DNA from: Chlorophyllum brunneum
Lineage: Eukaryota > Basidiomycota > Agaricomycetes > Agaricales > Agaricaceae
Reading direction: 5' to 3'
Assembly: GCA_963576785.1 (NCBI GenBank)
Contig: OY756151.1
Span: forward strand, 868,001 to 932,000
DNA: 64,000 nt
Shown: in pieces, positions 50,921-61,639 of the stretch
Layout of the letters: the number at the start of each line of letters is the position of its first letter
Numbering within the stretch: the first letter of the stretch is position 1
Made by a program: the position numbers and the translations under genes
The notes under the pieces: model-generated
Database searches by the model: none
Told to the model about the DNA's origin: nothing
What the model saw: only the letters and a program-made list of their open reading frames with translations

Positions 50921-52860
50921 GATGACGGTCTGAAAAAGGTTTGGGGGCCTTCTCTGCAATCCTGAACTGTCATGAGTTCAGGGTAGGGATCCTGATAGCC
51001 TTCGGGATTGATGTCTTTGGCTTCAATGCTGCAACTGATGCCGACTTCATAAATGGCAGCATGTTTAGCTTGTCCTGCAACACAAACACCAGATGCCCAA
51101 CCCATATGAACTTCATCTTGGTTCTCAACAAGCAGTACGGGCTCAGTTAGCAACCATAGTAGTACACAATGGATGGGGGGGTGGGGGGTTATGCAATGAA
51201 TGTATATTAACAAGGTAGTGATCCACAGATGTCTCATGCTTGATGCCCAGTGAAAACTAATTTGAGAATAATTGATGAAAATAGGCAAATCAACTTTTCC
51301 CAAAAAGCTGCGCCGTTTCGGTGGTAAAAATTGAGGACAATTGAAGTTTGATTGATAATTATCTATTTACTTTGACTACACTTTAGTCTACATAAATGTC
51401 GATTCAGTTGGGGAATATCTATGTATCTTGGGCTGTCTGATTATCTTTGAATTTAATCGCTTTCATTAGTATGGACTTGACGACATATTTCAGGATGCTT
51501 ACCTAATGGATAATTACAAAGCATATATCCTAGCTGGCAGAGTCATTAGTCTGAAATCAAAACCTGTGCAGAAGTACCAAGGCATTGTCTTCAGATAACA
51601 TTGAAGAATTGAACTGCCATGAAGCCACAGCCTGGAGAAACACATATAAGCAAGGCTAAGGGTCCAATCTCTGAAAAATCATATACCAGGTAATACTGGA
51701 ATCTGGTAGCCAGTGTTGAGGAAACAACTGTAACAAGTTGTTGCTAGGGCAGCAGTAAACACAGTGGGAGAGAACATAGGGTCTACTCACCAAGAAAGTA
51801 TGCTTCTATCCAGTAACAGTAGAAAGGTAGTTTGGATAGACAGATGTTAGTGATAAAGTGAGGTGTGTCAGAGTTAGACAATTCAAAGTCAAGTAGATCA
51901 AGACTTATGTTGTACTAGAGTAGATAAGATATGATGAAGAAGTTGTTCAATTGAACAAGATGCAGAACTTGGTCTGCTACATGGGGTTTATATACATGTA
52001 AGAACATAGACAAGTCATACTACATAAAATACTAGGAATACATAGAATATTCCTTATAACTCCTATTAACTGTGGCATAACACTGCAGAACATATTATAC
52101 TAGTCATTGGAACTATGTAGAGTAATCTACCAAGTACCAATTGACATTATGACTCTCATTGTATACAGAGCAACTCATAAGAAGTTACTATGAATTGAAG
52201 TTACTGGAAAGTAATGGATCAGTCTATTATGTTGAACAGCACAGTATTATGCAGTAGTAGATGGATAATCTGACTTACTGATAAGTTGGTTAGTAGGATG
52301 GTGAAGTACTAGTAAGAGTTGCTGTGAGTTGAGTAGAGTGAGGTAGAAATTGAGTAGATTGTCTTGTAAAACATAAGGGAATACATGCTGCTTTATATAC
52401 TAAGTGTCTGGGTCACAAACCCTAAGACCTATGAGTAATAACTACACATAATGAGTCAGTAATGACTATGGAGTCCCTTGAAACACTGTAATATCATCAG
52501 TAGTGTCCAGTAGCATAATTGGAGTAACAATCAGTCAGCTCATGAAATACATGAGTAAAAGGTGCATAATGTGAGTCAGAGGGCACAGCCTTGATGACAA
52601 ATATTAGATGAATAATACTGAAGAGCTAGTCACATGGAATACAGCTATAGTAAGTGCAAATAACCTAGCTCAAAGTGCAATATAAATCAAGCACTGAACT
52701 GTATGGGTAAATAATTGCGACATCATTGGAATCTAATAGTATCCAGACTTTTTGTACAGATGTCAGCAGGATTCCTTTCAGACTCTACATAAAATAGTTC
52801 TATTTTGCCTGTCTCAATGAGTTCACAGATGAAATGCCAGTGAATCACAACATGTTTAGA

Positions 52861-53082
52861 TTAATGTTCAACAACTGGGTTAGAAGCCCAGAAGGTCAAT
52901 CCTAAATTGTCACACATAAGATGTGGAGCAGGCTGTTTGAACCCAATCTCACCTAGCAGCTGATGGATCCAAATCAGTTGACAAGATATCTTGCACATGG
53001 CAACATACTCAGCTTCTGTGGTAGACAGCACTGTGGTAGCTTGTTGGCAACTCAACCAAGAAACTAGTCCATTGGCAAACAA
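52861..53082 (-). pseudogene. copia RNase H fragment
   Basis: The frame contains VSWLSCQQATTVLSTTEAEY, the hallmark copia RNase H segment (TTEAEYVA), and IWIHQLLGEIGF. It ends before the expected C-terminus. Non-autonomous remnant. Confidence 0.88.
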
Positions 53083-53340
53083 GACTAAGTTGCCAGAAGT
53101 AGACTTGCATATAGCAAGACATTCTGCAAAGTCAGAATCAGAGAAGCCTTGAATGGACTTCTTTGATTGCCCATTAAAGACAAGGTGATAGTATCACGTA
53201 CTCAGAAGGTAGTAGCACAAGTATAAACCATGCTTGTAATACTCTTCTGACAGACTAGCCATCTGCTGACTGAGTTTCACAACAGTATAAGCGATATCAG
53301 GTCATGAGCCAATCATGAGGTACATTAGGGGTCCAACTAG

Positions 53341-54231
53341 TTATTGGTACTTCTGGTAGAACTCAGGGTCAATGGTACCCTTGTAGGGCAGGAAGGCACA
53401 TCCTGCCAGAAGAGACGTTTGAGTTGGTCTTGTGGCAACACCAAATTTAGCAAGAACCTTATCAAGATATAAAATCTGATTGACATAGATTTGCTTGTTC
53501 TTCTGGTCCCATGAGATAGTCATACCAAGAAACTCAGTAGTTTCTCCAAGGTCACAACATTTCCATTGTTCCATGAAGTTTTTCTTCATTTGATAATAGA
53601 AGGGGCACTTCTTGCCTATGAAGACAACATCATTGACATATATAAGGGCAATCATAATCAAGCTAGTCTTTGGACAGCAATTGTAGTATACTCCAGCATT
53701 GGATAGATATTGCTTGAAACCCATGGCAAGCAGTGACTTTGTCATCACATGCCACTAAGCCAAGCTGGCTTGCTTAAGGCTATACAATGCTTTTTGTAAC
53801 CTCCACACTTTATTACATCCAAGTGTGAATCCTTCCAGTTGTTCCATAAAGATTTCTTCATCTAGATCACCATATAAATAGGCAGTTTTTATGTCAATGC
53901 TTTTGATCTCCCAGTCTTTGACTGCTGCTAATGAAAACAGGAGACGAGAAGTTTTGTAATAGACAACTGGAGAAAAAAGTTTGTTGTAGTCGAGACCTTC
54001 CTTCTGTGAGAAACCTTTTGCCACTAGTCAAGCATGGCAATGACTGTCTGACTTAGTGTTGAAGACCCATCTATTTTTAACAATGTTAATACCCTTGGTA
54101 GGGTAGTCTACTAACTTGTACATATTGCGTTTCCTGAGTGCGTCAAGCTCTTCAAGGCATGCCTTAAGCCATTCATTGCACTCAGTAGATGGAAACTTGG
54201 CAAGGTCCCGAAATTGGACCAGCTGAGGCAA
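53341..54231 (-). pseudogene. copia reverse transcriptase, broken
   Basis: Three frames in series: ECNEWLKACLEELDALRKRN (54028-54231), the palm start AKGFSQKEGLDYNKLFSPVV and IKSIDIKTAYLYGDLDEEIF (53755-54024), and then LIYVNDVVFIGKK and CDLGETTEFLGMTISWD (53341-53748). The catalytic YVDD is YVND here, so one active-site Asp is lost. In-frame stops at about 54026 and 53751 confirm decay. Confidence 0.9.
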
Positions 54232-55385
54232 CAGAGAAGTTGCACTGGCCTTAGAAAGGCAATAATAGATTAACTCTATACTGTCTTTGTGATTAATTGG
54301 TGAAGCTCTTCCTCACTTAGCTCAAGCATGGGTGAATCAATATCAATATTCTGCTCACATGCTGGCAGGGGAGGTTGTGGCCTATCAGACACATACTCAT
54401 TTTCTCCTGGAATGCGATCACCAAGCCCTGGTGGGGCATTAGGTTGGCTAGAATTCCATTGTCCTTGTTTTGGCTGACCAAAAGGTTTGTACCTTTCATA
54501 GTCCCTAAGGATATCTTTTGAGTGTCAGCGGTTGCCATAGACATTCCCTTCTCTCTGTGAAACCTGAAGGGTGGTTCGATCATAGAGTTTTTTTGATGCT
54601 TTGATGTCTGGATAGGGAATGAAGATCTCTTCTGGAATGGGTATAGGAGTCCAGTCATCAGTATGTAGATTAGGTGCAGGTGCAGCCTCCTCAACATTAT
54701 CCTCAACCTTAACTCCTCCTGGAGGCCAAGATAGCATAGGTGGAGAGGGAGGTGGAGTCAGATCCTTATAGGATAATCTAGGAGAAGATCCTCTAGAAGA
54801 GGAAGAAGACAGAAGTGATGGAGTCTGCTCTCTAAGACTAGGAGTAGGAGTTTGTAGACAAGGAGGCACCAGCAGTAGTCCAGTATACAGTACACTTGGA
54901 CCAGATGGTCCTGAAACAAATCTATCTCTAGAGGGGGGAGGATTTAAGACATCTCAATTATTTGAATTGCTATTATTAGGTAGCAATTGGCCTTGTTGTT
55001 TGGACTGTAATGGACATCTAGGAAAATAGAGTTCATCAAAGACAGTATAAGGGGAAATGAAGATAAAATTGTTCTACTGATGGCACATAAACTTAAAGTT
55101 GCTGCCATTACCTGTGTAACCAATGAAGATTATCAATTCTAATTTGGGTGCAAGTTTATCTTGCTGCACCTCATCAGAAAGGTATATGTAGGTCCCACAA
55201 CTAAACACTCGGAGATGAGAAACATCAGGTTTCCTTTCAAACCATGTCTTATAGGGGGTGACCTATTTCAGGTGCTTCATAGGTGTCCTGTTATAGACAT
55301 GAGCAGCCATATCAAAAGCAAACTCCCAGTAGCTGGCTAGAAGGCATGTTTCAAGTTGCATAGATTATGCCTTTTCTAGAAGTGT

Positions 55386-55950
55386 TTAATTTAGATGTTT
55401 GGTACACCTATTCTGTTGGTGAATATGTGGCACACTTGTTTTGTGAAGGATTCCTTTCTCAGTGAAGTAGTCCTTGAGTTCCTGAGACATATATTCTCCT
55501 CTATTATCAAAGTGCACTTGCTTAATGCATTTGCCTGTTTGGTTCATTACCAATTCAGCATATGTCTTGAAGGCATGTGCAGCATCTGATTTATTGTGCA
55601 AAAAGAAAATGCGCACAGAGGAAGAGTAGTTATCAAGAAACATCATAACCTATTTGAACTTGTGATAGGACAAAATGGAGAGCTCCTGAAGATCTGAATG
55701 GATCAATTCAAGGATCTCAGACACACAAGATATGTTCTCATGGTAGGCCTTGTTCAGTAGCTTTCCAAGTACATAACCAAGGCAAACCTTCTATTCTCTT
55801 GGTGGAAGCACTGGGACAGATTCTGTGTGTTTTGGCATGTAACCCAGAGCCTGATCGGATGGGTGTGTGAATCTTCAATGCCAGATATCATAGGATGTAG
55901 TATTTTTGTTGATCGAAGCCAAAGAGAATCAAAGATCTCCATTGCACAAG
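55386..55950 (-). pseudogene. copia integrase fragments
   Basis: The frame at 55386-55646 contains MMFLDNYSSSVRIFFLHNKS and FDNRGEYMSQELKDYFTEKG, the integrase core around the second catalytic residue; the usual NGGEY-type motif reads NRGEY. Upstream frames (55754-55942) are compatible with the zinc-binding part. Broken by stops. Confidence 0.75.
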
Positions 55951-56162
55951 ATATGCATGTTCACAAAGTGAACTTGGTTTGAAGAAGTACACTGGCAACA
56001 TTATCTGCTCAGAAATGGCTTACCACAAACATCATGAATAACAGTCTTTCCATTTGATGTTTCTGCAATCAGACCAGTTTTATCTGTGATAGATCTGGTT
56101 GAGAGAAGTCTTATATCTAACTTTGGTATGTAATATACTAGGTAAAGGCACAGAGTCTGCTG

Positions 56163-56426
56163 CTAAACTTTACTGGACTCAAGTTTTACTTCTGTCTCTA
56201 AATAGACAGTGCCGTAGGATCTGATAGAGAGTGTGGATCCATCTGCAATCTGCACTGATCTGAAAGAACCTTCGACAATATTGATAAGATCCCTCTTGTT
56301 TGGAATAACATTAAGGGAGGCACCAGAGTCCAAAAGCCATTCATCACTCATTTTGCAAGGTTGCCTATTCATCATGCATCCACATACACTACTGCAGCTA
56401 TGTGTTATTTCACACATGTTCTTCAC
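56163..56426 (-). pseudogene. copia protease fragment
   Basis: Contains WLLDSGASLNVIPNKRDL, the retroviral-type aspartic protease active site (DSGA), followed by VQIADGSTLSIRSYGTVYL. Flanked by stops on both sides, so not translated as part of a polyprotein. Confidence 0.82.
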
Positions 56427-57286
56427 TCTTGAAAATAGAGGAGAAAATATTATATCTGAAGTTTTACATAATTATACATGTATATAATTGGTTTGGCTAT
56501 TTATCCAAAGATCTACATTGGCTGAGGTTGCACTCCATGCACCCAGTCAAGAGTTTCCTTGGACATCAGCAATGCATACAATACTCCTACAGTGATCTTC
56601 AGATTTATGTGAAGAGTTAGCGAGATCTGGCTTACCTGCCATTACTTTATCTAAGTAGTCCTTGTCCTCAGATCCCATCAACACTGCATCCTCATCCATT
56701 TTAACAGCGGTCAGAGCTGGAATGTTCACGACCAGTTTGGCTGCCAGAGTAGCACCAAATAATTTGTCAACCTCCATAATGGAGGTAGCTATTGGAGGAG
56801 AGGCCGGATGGGAGAGGGAAGTATTTCCATGTGTTTCTCATAGAGATCCAAGGCTTTCACCTTGGCAGCTGCATACAGAGATGGGTAGTGCCAGGGATCT
56901 TGAGATTGTTTCTCAGCAGGATTTGTTATCTGCAAGAGAAGGGAAGGAGGGAGAGGTGTGGAGGACTGCATCTTGGTAATAAGGCTACACATACTCTTCT
57001 TTGGTTCTGTAGTCAACTTGGCAAAGCCAAAGTTGACTGAGTCCATCATGTAAGCTGGTTGCCCAGTGTCATTTTCAGAGGAAGCTGGTTGCCCAGCATT
57101 GATCTCATTAGCTTGGCTTTTGCTACTGCCCCTTGTGCCACATTGCCTCTTCTTCTTCTCTCCTTCTTCCTGAGGCTGCTACTGGCACTGCTGCTGCTGC
57201 AGAGGTCACTGTTGCTGCTATTACTGAGGGTGCAACTGCTGCCCTGGGCACTGCTGCTTCTGCAGGGGACCACACTGCTGCTGCCC

Positions 57287-57960
57287 CTAATAGTGAGGGG
57301 GTGTGCCTTGTGGTTTTATACCAGTGAACTTGTTAACCAATTGGTTTGCTTTAAGTATTGACCAATAGTTCACGATTGCTTCTTGGACTGAAGCAAAGGT
57401 GACAGCCAGGATCTGGGTGTTTACTGTTAAGAAGGGAATGATAATGTTCCAGGCATTTGGAATGCTGGAGAGAAGAGTTATTACTTTGATGATCTTAGGA
57501 ATAGTACAATTGCCATTAGCATCAAGCTGTTTGTAGAGAATAGCAAGCTTGGCAATTGGGCCAGAAGGGTCCTCATTCAGATGTAGCTGGAAGTGGATCG
57601 TCTCAACATACTTTGAATAGAGGCCAGAGACAGACTCTAGGCCATATGTGGTGTAAAGATACACCCATATGCTGTTCACATTGGGGAGGTTCCCTTTGAT
57701 CATCTTGGTAGGAAGTTTACTTTTAATGACTGAGTAAATGACCTGGTGCATCTGGATGCATGCAGTATGTTCAATTGCCTTCTGTCCTGTGGAAGGGGGG
57801 ACAATCACATAGGTAGGGATGAGAGTATGTATCTGCAATAGTGGAGTCAGCAGAAACTCATTGCTGATTACAGAGGTTCTGTTGGCTGAGACCAACACAA
57901 GAGTGTCCTGCATCTGGTCTGCCCACTCATTATAATTGGTAGTACTGGAGAGAACAAGGA
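57287..57960 (-). pseudogene. copia gag region
   Basis: The frame upstream of the first ATG reads NYNEWADQMQDTLVL, the usual gag N-terminal motif, then SIWVYLYTTYGLESVSGLYS and LDANGNCTIPKIIKVITLLS. About 210 codons stay open. Downstream, a CAG/CTG-rich low-complexity segment (57170-57300) interrupts the gag-protease link. Confidence 0.8.
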
Positions 57961-58203
57961 TAGAGCTAAGTACTATGGATATGAGAGAAGATATTATAGT
58001 CTAAAAATGGACTTAATTAGTGATCAGATTCGTGGGCAATCAGATTTGCTACTGCACTGTTCAAGCTATGAACCCATATAAGGAAGCCTTAATAGAGTAT
58101 GAAATGATTGAGTCATGTTAGAGGCACTATTCCTTCTTGATCTCTCACCACTACCTTCCTCTTTTGGATAGGTACATGACATGGACAAGAGATTAGCTAC
58201 ACT

Positions 58204-59972
58204 ATGTCTAGAAACATCAGTACTCCCAACTCACTCTGGAATGAGGAGATTACCTCTGAGTCCTTCTATGGGACTAGCACTGGCCCTAGTGACAAGTCCA
58301 AATTGCAACTGAAGTGCAAGTGGAAGAGAGCCAGAGTGGCCTCCTCTACAGGATCTACTGCCAGACCATCAGGATTGGAGGCAGATATTGAAGCTGGAAT
58401 GGAGTCCAGTACCTCTGAAGCACCACCTCTTCCCCCTATCTCATTATCAACTGAGCCTCTCATCCCTCTCTCGACCCACACTACTTCTATCTCATATGCT
58501 GTCTGGTTCAGTGGTTAGTATGGGCCATTCTGCTGGACCCCTCCCCAGTCCAATATAACCCCATATGTTAGTCAGACTTTTGTCTCACTTGCTTAGATCT
58601 ACAATGTGGACAATGTCTCATCAATAGGCATCTCCTCTACCCTCGACACCTGCAGTGGCTTTCTTTCCTACTGTGTTTGCTTTGGAATCCTCAAAAGGTC
58701 ATTCCACTCTTTCCACCTTGGGAAGGACACCTCTATTACTGCTCTGTGCCAGGATGTGACAACTCAGACTTCTCTCCCAGTTGCCCCTGTCCCCCACAGC
58801 CTCTCTCTCTGTCCCATGGATCCACTAAAGTAAGTGGTAATGTGACTATACCTGGCATTTCACAGCTCTCTGTGACCCTACCAGTCCCTCTTGTCCTTAT
58901 GTATGATAAAAGAACATCACACATTCTCTCTTCCCATGGTCCCTCCCCTAGACCCTCACAAGACCCCCGTTGCTCAAGGCCAGCACACATATCAGTGCCC
59001 ACTGCCTCTATTTCTCCCATACTAGTGCTGACCAAAAAGTCCTATACTACTGCTACCACTACTAATTCTGCTATCTTGGTCCAATTGACCAAGGCATTTT
59101 CTCACCTCCCCCTGGACCACATTATGGTAGTATACTGGGCTGCCACATCACCTCCTAAATGCACCCCCAAGATGCACTCTACCACTGCTGGTCCCAATCG
59201 CTGCCAAATCTTCTTAGCACTTGATACTAGAACTACTAATGTTGACTTCCCAGTACTTATCAAAAGTACTAATGACACTCTCCTTTGTACCAAGTCTGCC
59301 CTCCGGGCAGATAGGGCACACTTTGCTTATGGTGGTATTACTGTCACTACCTCTGCTGTCCCTTCCACTAATAAGATTACCCTCATTGCTGACACCACCA
59401 AGCAGCTCCTGGGTCTCGAGACCCTAGTTACAGCTGCTCTCCCTAGGTCCAAGTCCTATCTGAAGGTCCTAGACATTCCCTTCAAAGCCCCTGGCACTAC
59501 TCACCATATTTCAGTCACCAAAATTACTGAGGTACTCAAGGCCTCTCACCTCCCTTCACTTGAACTTGTGGACACCCTGTATGTTATGAAGAACTCCCAC
59601 TGCTCAGACTCAGCCATTATTTGGTTTGATGTCTAGGACTCCCAGTCTGGAGCTGCTGCCAAGAAACTTGCTGGCAAACATGTCTATATTGGTGGCTATG
59701 AATGTCTCATCAAACTTGCATGTGCAAACCCCAGGACCCCCTAGTGTAGTTGTTGCTGGAAATAGGGCCATCCAACTTCTGCCTATAGGTCCAAAGGCCT
59801 CAAGTGCTCCCATTGCAGAGGTTCCCACTAAGTGAAACACCATCATCTCCTTTCTGGATGCTATAAGAGTAATGTCAAAGCTGAACTCCCCAACCCTGCC
59901 ACTCCCAAGGGTGCGCTATGCTCCCATACTGCCCACTGCTTAAACTGTGGTAGAGATCATGTAGCAAATAAG
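58204..59972 (+). mobile_element. LINE-type (Tad1-like) ORF1 remnant
   Basis: Successive frames encode a Ser/Thr/Pro-rich N-terminus (58204-58518), a middle domain (about 58900-59636) with CQIFLALDTRTTNVDF, KTITLIADTT-like KITLIADTTKQLLGLETLVT and HHISVTKITEVLKASHLPSL, then after an in-frame TAG a cysteine/histidine cluster: CSCCWK-GHPTSAYRSKGLKC-HCRGSH (59740-59835) and CSHTAHCLNCGRDHVANKC (59920-59975). This organisation (acidic/Ser-rich, RRM-like middle, terminal zinc knuckles) is typical of ORF1 proteins of fungal non-LTR elements. Several stops are present. The sequence is cut at 59972 by the LTR of the gypsy element, so ORF2, if any, would lie beyond that insertion. Confidence 0.72.
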
Positions 59973-60266
59973 TGTTACGAACTATAGATAGACCATTCAT
60001 TCCTATTTTGCGCCCGTTACCTCGTGTACCCTCCTACGTGTTTCACTTCTCGTTTCATCCCCTGTTTCACCTCTAAAGGCTATGCCTCCTATCTGACTCA
60101 TTTACTCCTCTCCCTTATTATTAACCGTCACCACCAGTATATAAAGTGCAGTAATACTTGATGTATTCCTTACACTTTACCAATCGTATCATCCCTTCTT
60201 CCTTTCTCTACTTCCTTTCCTTTATCCAAAGGCTTGCAACCTGAGTTAGAGACTAAGGTCGTAACA
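59973..60266 (+). repeat. 5' LTR of gypsy element
   Basis: 294 bases bounded by TGTTAC and its inverted partner GTAACA, containing TATATAAA (60138-60145) as a likely promoter element. The preceding bases AATAAG should include the target-site duplication; the other side lies outside the window. The primer-binding site would follow directly (TTTGGTAAAGTGTCAC), but I cannot assign the tRNA. Confidence 0.85.
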
Positions 60267-60359
60267 TTTGGTAAAGTGTCACTTGACTCACCTTGCAAGA
60301 GAGGTGCCACTATTCGTAGCTAGGCTTGGAAGAATAGCCTCCGACCAGGATGACAGTAC

Positions 60360-61631
60360 ATGAGCAGCAGTAGCTCATCGAAGACACCAAGAAGACACAG
60401 AGCTCCAAGACCAACAGACATCCAGGGTTCACCCGTAGCAACAGGATCTAAACGATCAACAGAATCAGAAATCCCTGAAGGCCTTAAACAGCAGAAATCT
60501 GAACACAGCATAGACGAGAGTACAGCTCTATTTGAAACCAAATTCGACATAGAAGTCGCCGAGAACACATCCGACATAGAAGTTGCCAAGAACACATCCA
60601 ATATAGATATCGCCGAGACCTACAAGAAAGAATCCGAAAATACCACAGACGAGGAACTAGCCCTATCTGAAGAAGAAATCGACACAGAAGTCGCCGACGC
60701 CACAGCCGATAGAGAAATCGCCGAGACCCACGCAAACGAACATAGCGAACCAGAGACAGAACCAGAGATGACAGAAGAAGTCAATATCCCAAAGAACCTA
60801 GCCCCGGAGCCAGGATATTTCAATGGGGATAGAACCAGATTTGATGATTGGTGGAGAGCCATATCCTTATGGTTGATGTTCAACAAGATAGAAGAAGAAG
60901 AACAGAAAATAGTAGCAATTTTGGCAAGAATGAAAGGGGGGCTAGCAGGCTCTTATGCCAACACGCAGCTCCAAGCCATCCAGAACAAGAAAACACCAGA
61001 GTGGGATGACTTTACAAAGGAAATAGAAGCCACATTTTCCTTGGGAAATAGGAAAGCCATAGCAGAAGGAGAAATCAAGACATTCAAACAAGGGAAGAAG
61101 AACACGGCAGACTTCCTAATCGAGTTCGAGGCATTGAAAGCCCAAGCGGGGACAGACGACACCCACGCAATATTCCTCCTCAAACGCCACACCAGAGCAG
61201 ATATCATTCGAACCATAGTAGGCTACCCAACAACCTCTGTCCCAACGACGTACACCAAATGGAAAACTACAATCCTCGCAGTAGGACAAGGATATGAAGC
61301 AACGGACATCACCCAAGGAGATGTCAGAACCACCACTGGAGTTACTTATGGAGGTAGAGGACAACTCATGGAGATAGGAAGACAAAAGGCAGACACCAAT
61401 CAAAACGGAAAACTGAGATGCTACAACTGCAACCTCTATGGGCATATCGCCAAATACTGCAGGAAGAAGACGAAAGTCACATACACCAAGATAACGTGTT
61501 ACAATTGTGGCAAACAGGGCCACATCTCGAAGAACTGCTGGGCGCCCAAGAAAGCGCATATCAGAGAAATCAATGAGGACGATGAACAGGAAATGGAGGA
61601 GAAAGAGGATTTTGTCGAAGGCTCCGAGTAG
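60360..61631 (+). CDS. gypsy gag polyprotein (423 aa)
   Basis: Intact open frame. The N-terminal 130 residues are Ser-rich and then acidic, with short internal repeats (DIEVAENTS, DIEVAKNTS, NIDIAET, DTEVADAT, DREIAET). The capsid-like domain begins NLAPEPGYFNGDRTRFDDWW and continues through ISLWLMFNKIEEEEQKIVAI and IEATFSLGNRKAIAEGEI. Two CCHC zinc knuckles follow: CYNCNLYGHIAKYC and CYNCGKQGHISKNC, both Cx2Cx4Hx4C, for binding element RNA. An acidic tail (EDDEQEMEEKEDF) ends at 61631. The intact frame is in contrast to the broken pol that follows. Confidence 0.92.
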   Translation: MSSSSSSKTPRRHRAPRPTDIQGSPVATGSKRSTESEIPEGLKQQKSEHSIDESTALFETKFDIEVAENTSDIEVAKNTSNIDIAETYKKESENTTDEELALSEEEIDTEVADATADREIAETHANEHSEPETEPEMTEEVNIPKNLAPEPGYFNGDRTRFDDWWRAISLWLMFNKIEEEEQKIVAILARMKGGLAGSYANTQLQAIQNKKTPEWDDFTKEIEATFSLGNRKAIAEGEIKTFKQGKKNTADFLIEFEALKAQAGTDDTHAIFLLKRHTRADIIRTIVGYPTTSVPTTYTKWKTTILAVGQGYEATDITQGDVRTTTGVTYGGRGQLMEIGRQKADTNQNGKLRCYNCNLYGHIAKYCRKKTKVTYTKITCYNCGKQGHISKNCWAPKKAHIREINEDDEQEMEEKEDFVEGSE

Positions 61632-61639
61632 GTGCAAAC

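Larger units (their letters stand above)
51483..58010 (-). mobile_element. decayed Ty1/copia LTR retrotransposon
   Basis: Domains read on the minus strand in copia order: gag (57287-57960), aspartic protease (56163-56426), integrase (about 55386-55950), reverse transcriptase (53341-54231) and RNase H (52861-53082). Stops and frameshifts separate every block. I could not delimit an LTR pair by eye; the left side (51483-52716) is noncoding and without a single CG dinucleotide. Outer limits are approximate. CpG scarcity extends over the whole element. Confidence 0.88.

Noticed and set aside
51483..52716. LTR of the copia element
   Set aside because: Likely location for the 3' LTR, but I could not find a matching copy on the gag side (57960-58200), so no LTR pair is claimed.
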